Assembly: GCA_028282645.1 (NCBI GenBank)
Contig: JANQHM010000286.1
Location: forward strand, 1-35,122
Direction: 5' to 3'
Source: Candidatus Gastranaerophilales bacterium
GTDB taxonomy: Bacteria; Cyanobacteriota; Vampirovibrionia; Gastranaerophilales; JANQFW01
Length of the DNA: 35,122 nucleotides
Of the stretch, positions 20,674 to 29,903 are shown in pieces; the first letter of the stretch is position 1; each line of letters opens with the position of its first letter. Below the pieces are notes generated by a model. It was given only the letters and a program-made list of their open reading frames with translations. It was not told the DNA's origin and did not search any database. Position numbers and translations under genes: made by a program.

Positions 20674-21552
20674 ATGAAAAATATTATCATTTACAACGAA
20701 GCAGGGGATTCAAAGATAAAAGAAACTCTTGAACAAGTTGCTGAATATAACCTGGAAGTTAAAAAACCTGAATTTATCAAAGATATTCAAGCACCTAATG
20801 CTGATTTGGCCATTTTTGATCTCGACAAAGAAGGTACCAAAGATTTATTGGCGAGAAATAAAGTGCCGGTACCAACTTTAATAGTTTCTGACTGTATTAT
20901 CGAAAATTTACCGGTTAGAACAGAAGCTTTTGATTATATAATTACTCCAATTAAAGATGATGAGCTGTTGATTAGGGTGAGAAACCTTATTAAAATTAAA
21001 GAATTAAGAAATGAAATAAGAAGAGTTTCTACAACTGATTATTTAACCGGATTATATAACAGAACATATTTACATGAAAGGTTAGAAGCTGAATTATCTC
21101 GTTCAAAACGTTATAATGATTCATTATCATGTCTTTTACTGGATATTGATTTCTTTAAAGTTGTAAATGATATATATGGTTATGACTGGGGCGATGTGTT
21201 ATTAAAAGACATTACAGAAGTAATTAAGCGTCGTGCAAGAAAAGAAGATATTCTTACAAGATACGGTGATGAAGAATTCATAGTGCTTTTGCCAAATACC
21301 GATGAAGAAAGCGCATATCTTTTTGCAGATAGAATAAGAGTCGATATTGAGGAAATGGAATTTAAGCCTGACAATGAAGAAGAAAGACATCCGATTACAA
21401 TAAGCGGTGGTATAGCAAGTTATCCATTCCCTGCCGGCGAAGAAGAAACAGCACATACTATTATCAGATATGCGGAACATGCCCTATATACTGCAAAAAG
21501 TAGAGGTAAGAACAAGATAATCAAGTTTACCCAAATAAATTTAGAGGTGTAA
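20674..21552 (+). CDS. Response-regulator-like diguanylate cyclase (REC-like + GGDEF domain with GDEEF variant)
   Basis: DYLTGLYNRTYLHERL, CLLLDIDFFKVVNDIYGYDWGD, RKEDILTRYGDEEFIVLLPNT (RxxD I-site plus GDEEF at 21265-21279), C-terminal ALYTAKSRGKNKI. Confidence 0.9.
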   Translation: MKNIIIYNEAGDSKIKETLEQVAEYNLEVKKPEFIKDIQAPNADLAIFDLDKEGTKDLLARNKVPVPTLIVSDCIIENLPVRTEAFDYIITPIKDDELLIRVRNLIKIKELRNEIRRVSTTDYLTGLYNRTYLHERLEAELSRSKRYNDSLSCLLLDIDFFKVVNDIYGYDWGDVLLKDITEVIKRRARKEDILTRYGDEEFIVLLPNTDEESAYLFADRIRVDIEEMEFKPDNEEERHPITISGGIASYPFPAGEEETAHTIIRYAEHALYTAKSRGKNKIIKFTQINLEV

Positions 21553-21580
21553 AGAAAAAAGAGCCCTGCGCTGTCCCATT

Positions 21581-21610
21581 AAAAAAAGAGGAATATTATC
21601 CCCTTTTTTT
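21581..21610. terminator. Bidirectional rho-independent terminator between the diguanylate cyclase gene and phoU
   Basis: AAAAAAAGAGG-AATATTAT-CCCCTTTTTTT hairpin between convergent genes. Confidence 0.7.
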
Positions 21611-21700
21611 AGTGTGTTCGCCTGACATCGTTGGTGTAAGAGGAATTAATGGGTAGTCTCCTACTCGATTTTTTCTTTCAAATAAAAAATAAAATCTACT

Positions 21701-22366
21701 TTATCCGAAGATATTGCCTCTATGCCTTACTATATTACCTTCTATCATATAAATAACATCTTCGCAAATATTTGTCGCATGATCCGCAATTCGCTCTAAA
21801 CATCTGGAAGTGGATAATTGGCAGGTATAAAAGTCTGTTAACGCAACGTTAGAAGATATTCGGTTTTTTATTGTTGCGTACATTTGCCTGTGCATATCAT
21901 CAACCTCGTCATCTGATGCGCAAACATGGTAAGCAAGCTTAACATCCATATCCATCAATGCTTTTAATGTATTTTTGAGCATTGTTTTAACTTTCTGCGC
22001 CATACTCGGAAAATCAAAAGAAATAGCCTCGTTGCTATATTCAGCAAGTACAATAGCTCTTTCCGCAAGGTTAACGGCTAAGTCGCCTATTCTTTCAAGA
22101 TCGTTATTTAACTTTAAAACCGCAATAATAAATCTTAAGTCAATAGCTACAGGTTGATGTAAAGCAAGAATCTTTAAGCATTCTTCCTCAACCTCCACTT
22201 CTCTTTGGTCAATCTCTTTATCAGCTTCAATTATTTTTTTTGCAAGCTCTATATCTTTTTTCATAATTGACTCAACGGCGCATTCAACTCTTTTTTCTAT
22301 GATAGAACCAAGCTCCTGTATTTTTTTGCGTAAAGAATTTAACTCTCTTTCCATATGTCTTGGCAT
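21701..22366 (-). CDS. phoU: Phosphate transport system regulator PhoU
   Basis: MERELNSLRKKIQELGSIIEKRVECAVESI, GDLAVNLAERA, ERIADHATNICEDVIYMIEG; ATG at 22366 with AAGGAGG upstream (ORF extends to 22537 over pstB). Confidence 0.95.
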   Translation of the reverse strand: MPRHMERELNSLRKKIQELGSIIEKRVECAVESIMKKDIELAKKIIEADKEIDQREVEVEEECLKILALHQPVAIDLRFIIAVLKLNNDLERIGDLAVNLAERAIVLAEYSNEAISFDFPSMAQKVKTMLKNTLKALMDMDVKLAYHVCASDDEVDDMHRQMYATIKNRISSNVALTDFYTCQLSTSRCLERIADHATNICEDVIYMIEGNIVRHRGNIFG

Positions 22367-22376
22367 TTTATCCTCC

Positions 22377-23234
22377 TTATCCAAATCTACCGGTAATATA
22401 ATCTTCTGTTTGCTTTTTAGCAGGCATTGTAAATATTTTTTTTGTTTTATCAAATTCAACCAGATCACCCTCATAAAAGAAAGCGGTATAGTCTGATACC
22501 CTTGCAGCCTGTTGCATGCTATGTGTAACAATAACAATAGTATAATTTTCTTTTAGCTCACTTATCAAATCTTCAACTCTTGTAGTAGATTTAGGGTCAA
22601 GAGCAGATGCTGGTTCATCCATTAACAATATTTCAGGATCAATTGCAAGAGCTCTTGCTATGCATAGTCTTTGTTGCTGTCCGCCTGACAAGGCCAAAGC
22701 ATTGGAAGTTAGTCTGTCCTTTACTTCTTCCCATAAGCCTGCATTTTTTAAACTTTTTTCAACAATATCATCCAACTCGCTTTTATTTTTAATCCCATGG
22801 ATTCTTGGTCCGTATGCAACATTTTCAAATACTGATTTTGGGAAAGGATTAGAGCGTTGAAATACCATGCCTACTTTTTTTCTTAGCTCAACAAGGTTTA
22901 CTTTTTCAGCATAGATATCATTGCCGTCGATTAAAATGTCACCGTTATGACGAGTACCTTCTATAATATCATTCATTCTGTTTAATGTTCTTAAAAACGT
23001 TGATTTACCACAGCCAGAAGGTCCGATAAATGCTGTAACCTTTTTATCATAAATATTTAATGATATATCAAATAATACTTGCCTTATGCCATAAAAAAAA
23101 TTTAAATCTTTAACGCTAATTTTTATATTATTAGGCGTACATCCCTGGCCATCTTCAAATGAATCAGGGATATGTGTCTTGATCGCCGGTTCGTTATTTA
23201 AGGTATCTGAACTCAATTTTCTGTTACCTCTCAA
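22377..23234 (-). CDS. pstB: Phosphate ABC transporter ATP-binding protein
   Basis: Walker [20 protein letters not shown], signature [16 protein letters not shown], Walker [14 protein letters not shown]. Confidence 0.97.
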   Translation of the reverse strand: MRGNRKLSSDTLNNEPAIKTHIPDSFEDGQGCTPNNIKISVKDLNFFYGIRQVLFDISLNIYDKKVTAFIGPSGCGKSTFLRTLNRMNDIIEGTRHNGDILIDGNDIYAEKVNLVELRKKVGMVFQRSNPFPKSVFENVAYGPRIHGIKNKSELDDIVEKSLKNAGLWEEVKDRLTSNALALSGGQQQRLCIARALAIDPEILLMDEPASALDPKSTTRVEDLISELKENYTIVIVTHSMQQAARVSDYTAFFYEGDLVEFDKTKKIFTMPAKKQTEDYITGRFG

Positions 23235-23288
23235 AATATTTCTTAATTAATTAATCTTACATTTTAATAAAACTAAACATAGTATATT

Positions 23289-24155
23289 TTACCACTTGTA
23301 TTTTTTTAGAAAATAACTTCTTAAAAATATTGCTACTATATTAATACCTAATACTAAACTGATAAGAACAAAAGCTGTTCCGTACTGTAGCGGCCTGACT
23401 TTATCCATTCCGGGGTGTTGAGTTGCTAAAACATATAAATGATAAGGTAACGCCATTACCTGATCAAATAAGGATCCCGGTAACCTCGGAAAGAAAAATG
23501 CTGCTGCGGTAAATAAAATCGGTGCTGTTTCTCCGGCCGCTCTACCTATACCTAAAATAGAACCTGTCAGCATTCCCGGTATTGCATATGGTAAAACATT
23601 TTTTCTGATAGTTTGCCATTTAGTTGCACCTAAGGCGTAACTGGCTTCTCTAAATTGTATAGGAACTGCTTTTAAAGCTTCTTCGCTTGATACAATAATA
23701 GTTGGCAGTATCATGCAAGCCAATGTTAAGCTTCCTGACAGTATTGATGTTCCAAATTGTAAAAATATTACAAATATACCAAGGCCAAACAATCCGAATA
23801 CAATAGAAGGAACTCCTGCCAGTGTAATAATCGCGAGTCTTGCTATATGGTTGAACCGGGATTGTTTTGCATATTCATTAAGGTATATGGCACTTGCCAT
23901 TCCTAAAGGTAGTGCTATGGCAATTGTAAGTAGTACAAGGTATAATGTCCCAACAATTGCAGGAAATATACCTCCTTCTGATCCGCCTCTACGCGGAAAA
24001 GTTGTTAAGAATTCCCAATTTATGGCTCCAATGCCGTTAACAATTATGTCTATAAGTATATATGCAATTATAAATACTACAAAGTATGCAGCCAGTCTGA
24101 TTAATCCGAATATAATAAGATCTTGTATTTTTGTTTTCATTATACCCCCCTTCAT
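23289..24155 (-). CDS. pstA: Phosphate ABC transporter permease PstA
   Basis: GGIFPAIVGTLYLVLLTIAIALPLGMASAIYLNEYA and EAALKAVP-type EAA loop (EEALKAVPIQFREASYALGATKWQTI). Confidence 0.94.
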   Translation of the reverse strand: MKGGIMKTKIQDLIIFGLIRLAAYFVVFIIAYILIDIIVNGIGAINWEFLTTFPRRGGSEGGIFPAIVGTLYLVLLTIAIALPLGMASAIYLNEYAKQSRFNHIARLAIITLAGVPSIVFGLFGLGIFVIFLQFGTSILSGSLTLACMILPTIIVSSEEALKAVPIQFREASYALGATKWQTIRKNVLPYAIPGMLTGSILGIGRAAGETAPILFTAAAFFFPRLPGSLFDQVMALPYHLYVLATQHPGMDKVRPLQYGTAFVLISLVLGINIVAIFLRSYFLKKYKW

Positions 24156-25021
24156 ACCCCCCTTCTCCTAAGAACTTTTTGTGCAATCATGTTAAGCCCA
24201 AATGTTATTAAAAGAAGAATTATGCCTATACAAAACAATACTCTGTAGTGATCGCTTCCAAAGGGAACTTCGCCCATTTCTGCTGCAATTGTTGCTGTCA
24301 TTGTTCTGACAGAATCAAAAGGATTTGCCGTGATAATTGCAGCATTTCCGGTTACCATTAAAACTGTCATTGTTTCGCCGATAACACGCCCTATTCCTAA
24401 CATAACAGCAGCAATTATACCGGATAGTGCGTCAGGTACAACGACCCTCCAGATTGTTTGTAATTTTGAAGCTCCTAATGCTATAGAAGCCTGTTTATAT
24501 GATGTAGATACGCTTCTTATAGCATCATCAGAAATAGTTATAATTGTAGGAGTTGCCATCAGAGCAAGTAAAATGGCACCGTTAATAGCATTTAATCCTG
24601 ATTCTAAGCCGAATGTATTTTTTAAAATCGGTGATAGTACTATAATACCAAAAAAGCCGATAACAACTGAAGGTATACCGGCTAATAACTCTATAAGAGG
24701 CTTTAAAATTTCCTGTTCGGTTTTGGTGGCTATTTCTGACAAATAAACCGCACTCAGAACACCAAAAGGAACAGCAAATAAAATGGCAAGAAATGTTACT
24801 AAAAAAGAACCCGTAATTAAGGGCAACACTCCAAATTGTTCTTTTTCAAAAGACACAGGCACCCATTCCGTACCAAATAATTTAGCGACATTTTCGCTAA
24901 ATATAAAAGGAGCTGCCTCTTTGCCCAGGAATAAGAAAATTAATCCTACTACAACAATACTTGTTGTGGCTGCTCCTGTAAAAAATATTTTAATTGCTTT
25001 TTCTTTCCACATAACACTCAT
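24152..25021 (-). CDS. pstC: Phosphate ABC transporter permease PstC
   Basis: FGVLPLITGSFLVTFLAILFAVPFGVLSAVYLSEIA, IRSVSTSYKQASIALGASKLQTIWRVVVPDALSGI; overlaps pstA. Confidence 0.94.
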   Translation of the reverse strand: MSVMWKEKAIKIFFTGAATTSIVVVGLIFLFLGKEAAPFIFSENVAKLFGTEWVPVSFEKEQFGVLPLITGSFLVTFLAILFAVPFGVLSAVYLSEIATKTEQEILKPLIELLAGIPSVVIGFFGIIVLSPILKNTFGLESGLNAINGAILLALMATPTIITISDDAIRSVSTSYKQASIALGASKLQTIWRVVVPDALSGIIAAVMLGIGRVIGETMTVLMVTGNAAIITANPFDSVRTMTATIAAEMGEVPFGSDHYRVLFCIGIILLLITFGLNMIAQKVLRRRGV

Positions 25022-25029
25022 TTTTATTA

Positions 25030-25896
25030 TTAATTTATACTATTACTTATTTGCACAAAACCTTCGCTTTTAACCACTGATTGACCTTTTTCGCTAAGTA
25101 CATACTTTAAAAATTTTTTAGCTGATTCAGGTGCATTAATATTATAGTACATAAATAAAGGTCTGGAAATTGCATAACGGCCGTTTTTTACTGTTTCATC
25201 AGTAGGTAATATAGCTTTTGTTTTTTTATCAGCTTTTATTTTTATAATTTTTATTTTATTTTTAGCTTCTTTTACATATCCTAGTCCAACATAGCCTATA
25301 GCATCTTTAGATGCGGCTACTTCTGTAATTATTGAAGAAGTAGCAGGCATTAATTTTGCGGTTTTTGCAAAATCTTTTTTACCCAGAACTGTTTTTTGTA
25401 TAAAGCTGTAGGTTCCGGAACTGGATTCTCTTGATAATAAATTGAAAGGAGAATCATCTCCGCCTACTTCTTTCCAGCTTTTTACCTTACCCCTATAAAT
25501 ATTACTTAATTGATTCATTGTTAGCTCATTTACAGGATTTTTAGGATTTACTATAATTACTATTCCATCCCTGGCTATTGCTGTTTCCTTTATTGTAATA
25601 CCTTTTTTAGCTGCCAAATCAGTTTCTTTTGATTTTATTTTTCTTGAAGCATTGGCTATATCTGCAGTACCATTTAATAAAGCTGCAATCCCGGTACCTG
25701 TACCGCCTCCGGTTACAGAAACACTTGAGTCGGGATTATCTTTCATATAGCTTTCTGCAATTGAACTTGCCACATGAACTATTGTATCAGAGCCTTTTAT
25801 ATTAACATAGGCCGTTTCTTTTGACGGGCCGCAGGATGTTAAAAAAGGTGTAACACCTAACATTAATAATAAGGCTAAACAAGTCATCTTTTTCAT
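25030..25896 (-). CDS. pstS: Phosphate-binding lipoprotein PstS
   Basis: Lipobox LTSC; IKGSDTIVHVASSIAESYM...VTGGGTGTGIAALLNGTADIANASRKIK; RESSSGTYSF. Confidence 0.95.
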   Translation of the reverse strand: MKKMTCLALLLMLGVTPFLTSCGPSKETAYVNIKGSDTIVHVASSIAESYMKDNPDSSVSVTGGGTGTGIAALLNGTADIANASRKIKSKETDLAAKKGITIKETAIARDGIVIIVNPKNPVNELTMNQLSNIYRGKVKSWKEVGGDDSPFNLLSRESSSGTYSFIQKTVLGKKDFAKTAKLMPATSSIITEVAASKDAIGYVGLGYVKEAKNKIKIIKIKADKKTKAILPTDETVKNGRYAISRPLFMYYNINAPESAKKFLKYVLSEKGQSVVKSEGFVQISNSIN

Positions 25897-26100
25897 ATAT
25901 CTTCTTCCTCTAAACCTTTCCTTCCTATATATAATAATAAGATTACAATATTTTCAATATTAATAAGAAAATATTAATAAAATATTTGAAAAATTTAACT
26001 AAAAAACTTTATTTACCTTAACAAAAGTTTATAATATAATCATTTTATTATTATTATGATATTCTTATCCTGTCTGGGTAAAAACTAAAAGGGGACAAAT

Positions 26101-27495
26101 ATGTTTAAAAAATCATTAGTACTAGCTGGTTTATGTTCTGTATTAGCATTTTGTCAAAATGTTAATGCGCAGAACATTGCACTCGTAGATTTGCAAGATT
26201 TACCATCCGCGGTAAATGCCGTTGATCAAAGGGGTGAAATTAAGCAAGATCACTGGGTCTACAAAACTCTTGAAAATATTACAAAAAAAGTAAACAAAGA
26301 AAGGTTTGATATTAACAAGCCTTTAACAAGAGATGAAGCAGCTATTATTTTAGTAAGCATTGTTAGAGAAATAGAAAAAGGCAAAATTGAAATCAATGAA
26401 GCTGAGAAAATTCAACTTAATATTTTAAGAAATGAATTTAAAAATGAAGCAAGATGCTTACAAGGAAGAATCGAAGCTTTAGAGTCTAATAACAATAAAC
26501 TTGAAGCTAGAGTCTCAAAACTAGAACAAGCAAAACCTGAGGTTAAAAATGCTTGGTCTCATAACTTTGGTGAGAAATTTAAACTCGGCGGCTTTGCTCA
26601 AGCCAGATTTACAAGCAATATCAGAGAAACTGGAGATAATATAACTACCGGGCTTCCAAATGATCCGTCAAACTTTAGCTTACCTTTTGTTAGAGTGGGC
26701 ATGTCAGGTAAGTTACATGAAAATCTTGATTACATGACAAGCTTTGAGCTTGGTAATAGCGTTGCAGGATTTGCAAATCTAGTTGATGCTTATGTAACAT
26801 CTAATGTTTTAGACAACCATACACTTCAAGTCGGGCAAGCAAGAGTACCAATCGGTAAGGAAGGTACAATAGTAGCAAATGATCTTGACTTCATTTATAG
26901 ATCTCAACTTGCATCTCAATTCAGTGATTTTAGAGACTTAGGTGTTAAGGTTACTGGTGATTACGGATTTGTTAATTATGACTTAGGCCTTTACAACGGT
27001 AACTTAAGAAATATTGCAGATAACAATGATGACTTTACCTATGGTGCAAGAATTCAGTTTAACCCGCTAATTAACCGCTCTGATAAAGGTGAGTTAAATA
27101 TTGGTGGCGGCTACTTCATCGGTAGAGATAATAGAGCACTAGTTGGCAGCCCAAATGGCAAGACTTTAAGTTTATTTGGTTCATATAAAATTAATAAATA
27201 TGAAGTTTCAGCTGAATTTGGACGTAGAGACGATTATCTTCAAGAAGGTAGAAATGCTGATGGCTTAGTACTTTCTAACTCGTACTATATAACCGACAAA
27301 ACTCAAATTTTAGCAAGATATGATCGTTTTGATCCTGATACAAGAGCTGGTAATGACAGAAGAAACAGATATATTGCAGGCGTGAACTATTACTTGGCAA
27401 AACACTTAAAGTTAATGGCTAACTTAGTACATGAACAAAGAAAAGCTCAAAAAGATGCTCAACAGTTAATCTTTCAAACACAGTACAAATTTTAG
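26101..27495 (+). CDS. SLH-domain outer-membrane porin (SomA-like architecture: SLH + coiled coil + beta-barrel)
   Basis: Signal peptide ...AFCQNVNA; SLH-like DHWVYKTLENITKKVNKERFDINKPLTRDEAAIILVSIV; coiled coil LEARVSKLEQ; barrel ending in TQYKF. Confidence 0.85.
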   Translation: MFKKSLVLAGLCSVLAFCQNVNAQNIALVDLQDLPSAVNAVDQRGEIKQDHWVYKTLENITKKVNKERFDINKPLTRDEAAIILVSIVREIEKGKIEINEAEKIQLNILRNEFKNEARCLQGRIEALESNNNKLEARVSKLEQAKPEVKNAWSHNFGEKFKLGGFAQARFTSNIRETGDNITTGLPNDPSNFSLPFVRVGMSGKLHENLDYMTSFELGNSVAGFANLVDAYVTSNVLDNHTLQVGQARVPIGKEGTIVANDLDFIYRSQLASQFSDFRDLGVKVTGDYGFVNYDLGLYNGNLRNIADNNDDFTYGARIQFNPLINRSDKGELNIGGGYFIGRDNRALVGSPNGKTLSLFGSYKINKYEVSAEFGRRDDYLQEGRNADGLVLSNSYYITDKTQILARYDRFDPDTRAGNDRRNRYIAGVNYYLAKHLKLMANLVHEQRKAQKDAQQLIFQTQYKF

Positions 27496-27522
27496 CCTAT
27501 ATTTAAATAAATATTTTTATTT

Positions 27523-27562
27523 AACAAAAACTCCTTTGTGGCTATGCAAGGGAGTTTTGTTA
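27523..27562 (+). terminator. Rho-independent-type terminator downstream of the porin
   Basis: AACAAAAACTCCTTTG-TGGCTATG-CAAGGGAGTTTTGTT hairpin about 30 nt after the stop codon. Confidence 0.75.
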
Positions 27563-27773
27563 AGAAATGTATAAATAAATATTTGTAAATTTATTTATAC
27601 ATAATAAAATTAAAAACTGAATGTATTTATGTTTTATATCTTTAATATATATCATAACATGTTTTCAAATTTTTTACAGCCTCTTTGAATGTGGAAATGC
27701 TAATTTTGTAACATTGCTTAATGAAAAATTCGTGATAAATGTTCTGTGCTTATTTTATCCATTATCAAACCTG

Positions 27774-28427
27774 CTATCTATCTTTTAAATTAGTACCGTG
27801 GCTGTCAGCGCCACCGGTTTTGATTAAATTTAAGTCAGCTGCAATTTCTTCAATAGCTTTAGTTGAGTGAAACCTAACTATTTTTCTATGGCTTTTATAA
27901 GGGTAATAGACTTCCAACCCGTCTAATCCTTGAGACTTTAGCTCTGATAACATATTTTTTAAATTAAAAGTCCAACAACACGCCGGATGAGCTAAAACTG
28001 CAATACCTCCAGCTTCTTTAATGCATTTAATAGCTTTACTCGAACGCCTGGCAGAAAACAGTCTTACCAGATCCATTGTTTTACGGGCTTTATCTTTAGC
28101 ACATAGTTTATTTAAGTTTTTATCATTTATATTTATACCATATCCTATTATATGTATAAAATTTGTTTTATACCAACAATCAAATTCAACACCGGAAATT
28201 AGCTCTGTATTGCCATAAATACCCGGTTTTACTATATCATAGGCTTCTATTGTATTATGGTCAGTTATTGAAATATATTTTAAGTTTAATTCTTTTGCTT
28301 TTTCTATAACTTGCTGCGGTGTAAGAGTTCCGTCTGATAAATTTGTATGTATATGTAAGTTAGCGTTATCGTAGTAGTCAGACTTTTTTAAATTTGTTAT
28401 CTTACGGATTAATTCATTCATTAACAT
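27774..28427 (-). CDS. PHP-domain metal-dependent phosphoesterase
   Basis: NLHIHTNLSDGTLTPQQVIEKAKELNLKYISITDHNTIEAYD, AVLAHPACCW, GGADSHGTNLK: PHP motifs intact. Confidence 0.9.
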   Translation of the reverse strand: MLMNELIRKITNLKKSDYYDNANLHIHTNLSDGTLTPQQVIEKAKELNLKYISITDHNTIEAYDIVKPGIYGNTELISGVEFDCWYKTNFIHIIGYGININDKNLNKLCAKDKARKTMDLVRLFSARRSSKAIKCIKEAGGIAVLAHPACCWTFNLKNMLSELKSQGLDGLEVYYPYKSHRKIVRFHSTKAIEEIAADLNLIKTGGADSHGTNLKDR

Positions 28428-28540
28428 GCCTTTTTTAAAAAATTTTTATCCCTTCTTATCTTGATATAGAGTAAGGTTTAATTATTATAACAAGAATATA
28501 GGGTGATGGTTATCATCTTTATTCTGTCACGGTTATACGG

Positions 28541-28605
28541 TTTAACATCGTAGTCCATTGATATAATTAACTTTTATTTTTTTACCAGACAGGCTCTTAA
28601 TTAAA
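28541..28605 (+). repeat. Second-module repeat (TTTAACATCGTAGTCCATTGAT...CTTTTATTTTTTTACCAGACAGGCTCTTAA), copy A
   Basis: Matches 30170-30240 and the reverse complement of 34710-34775. Confidence 0.75.
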
Positions 28606-28616
28606 TCATAATATGA

Positions 28617-29903
28617 TTAGGATTGAGCTTGGGCTTGTGCCTTAAATAGGCAACCTAAACCTAATAACATAATTAAACTATTCAATGGATTTTCTTTTTC
28701 AGAAACACTTGCACCTCCGTCACCACTGGCATCGCCGCCTGTTGGTTTTTTACCCTTGCTTGGACCAACTTCTTTAACAAGTTTTGAGTATTCCTTATGC
28801 ATATTATAGGTGTCCGTTTCATCGCTGGTTCCGAGTACAGAAAATTCTTGATCATGTCTGCATTCATGGACTATTACTTCTTTTAATTTTGCAGTGTTAC
28901 CTCTCAGTTTAGTAGAATAACAAGTTTTTCCATCAGAGCGACAAGTTCCGAGCACACCGCCACTAAAATTTTTCCACAGAGCTTTTGTTGCGTTGCCTCT
29001 TATATATTCAGCAATTTTTTTCCAGCTGTTCTTAACTCCGCTTTTTGTTGCACTCTTTATATCGTCACCTTTTTCTTGTGAAATTTTTTCACAGTCACAG
29101 GCCGCCTCTTCATGTGCAAATTGTAATTCCGTATCATTAGGCTCTTCTGATCCGTGGGTTGAGCCTCTTCCGTTGGCAGCTTCTTCATGGTTGCATACTT
29201 TCATTCCATCTTCGGAACCACCTTCATTGCAATTGCACTCTTGCTTTTCATCTTTGGAACCGTTTTCCTCACAATTACACTCTTCGTGCTGGACATCTTC
29301 TTTCATTTTATCCAGCAAGTTTTTTGCAAAACTTTTAACATTTCCGTCAAGGCTAGGCATAGTATTACTTAATTCTTTATAGTTTAAGTCAATTAATTTT
29401 TTCTTTTCATTTTCTTCATTTTCTTCTGTTTTTGCTTCAAACAAGTTTTCAAAGAAGTTTTTATTATCCCTGTCAACGGCATCTTTTTTGTCTTTCAATT
29501 GCTCACAGTCAAGACTAGACAAGTCTTCCTGTTCTTCCGCAACTTTTTGGTTAATCAGGGAACTAACTTTTTTCTTTAATTTAGGCATCGTATTATTCTG
29601 CAAAGTATTACACATTTCTTTTATTAGAGGGTGATCAATATTATTATAGCTTTTTAAAGCTTTGTCTATTTTTTTATTATCCTGCAATTCTCTTAAATGA
29701 CTTAAACTTGATCTTTCCATTTCTGGACCCAGGTTTTCATAACAGTTAATAATATCTGCACATATTTTTTTTATTTTATTATCACCAGACTCGTCTAGGC
29801 CGGAAAAGACATCTTTTTTAGAGTTTTTGTTTGTTGTTTGTCCGCTAGAATAAAGCTGACCAGATATTAAAGGAGATTTGCTGTTTGGTATAGGACCTGC
29901 CAT
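28617..29903 (-). CDS. Hypothetical protein with Cys/Glu-rich 14-aa tandem repeats, HECRH (HExxH) motif and C-terminal hydrophobic segment
   Basis: ATG with GGAGGA upstream; ECNCEENGSKDEKQ/ECNCNEGGSEDGMK/VCNHEEAANGRGST repeats; VIVHECRHDQEF at 28854-28868; C-terminal LNSLIMLLGLGCLFKA. Confidence 0.82.
   Translation of the reverse strand: MAGPIPNSKSPLISGQLYSSGQTTNKNSKKDVFSGLDESGDNKIKKICADIINCYENLGPEMERSSLSHLRELQDNKKIDKALKSYNNIDHPLIKEMCNTLQNNTMPKLKKKVSSLINQKVAEEQEDLSSLDCEQLKDKKDAVDRDNKNFFENLFEAKTEENEENEKKKLIDLNYKELSNTMPSLDGNVKSFAKNLLDKMKEDVQHEECNCEENGSKDEKQECNCNEGGSEDGMKVCNHEEAANGRGSTHGSEEPNDTELQFAHEEAACDCEKISQEKGDDIKSATKSGVKNSWKKIAEYIRGNATKALWKNFSGGVLGTCRSDGKTCYSTKLRGNTAKLKEVIVHECRHDQEFSVLGTSDETDTYNMHKEYSKLVKEVGPSKGKKPTGGDASGDGGASVSEKENPLNSLIMLLGLGCLFKAQAQAQS
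29157..29282 (-). repeat. Three 42-nt (14-aa) tandem repeats within the 28617-29903 gene
   Basis: GAGTGYAATTGY...GGTTCC(A/G)AAGATG units starting exactly 42 nt apart (29282, 29240), with a third more diverged unit. Confidence 0.8.

Noticed and set aside
22377-22537. Extended PhoU ORF start at 22537 overlapping pstB by 160 nt
   Set aside because: ATG at 22366 has a strong AAGGAGG ribosome-binding site and begins the PhoU homology; the upstream extension is antisense-like filler in another frame.
27774-28427. PHP protein as a possible partner of the HECRH gene in a defence system
   Set aside because: PHP domain protein looks like an ordinary phosphoesterase with intact motifs; the intervening repeat-bearing gap gives no support for an operon.
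28993-29382. Plus-strand 129-aa Ser/Leu-rich ORF and its overlapping partner 29187-29372
   Set aside because: Antisense to the Cys-rich tandem repeat gene; repeat-like Ser-rich sequence is the reverse reading of the Glu/Cys repeats.
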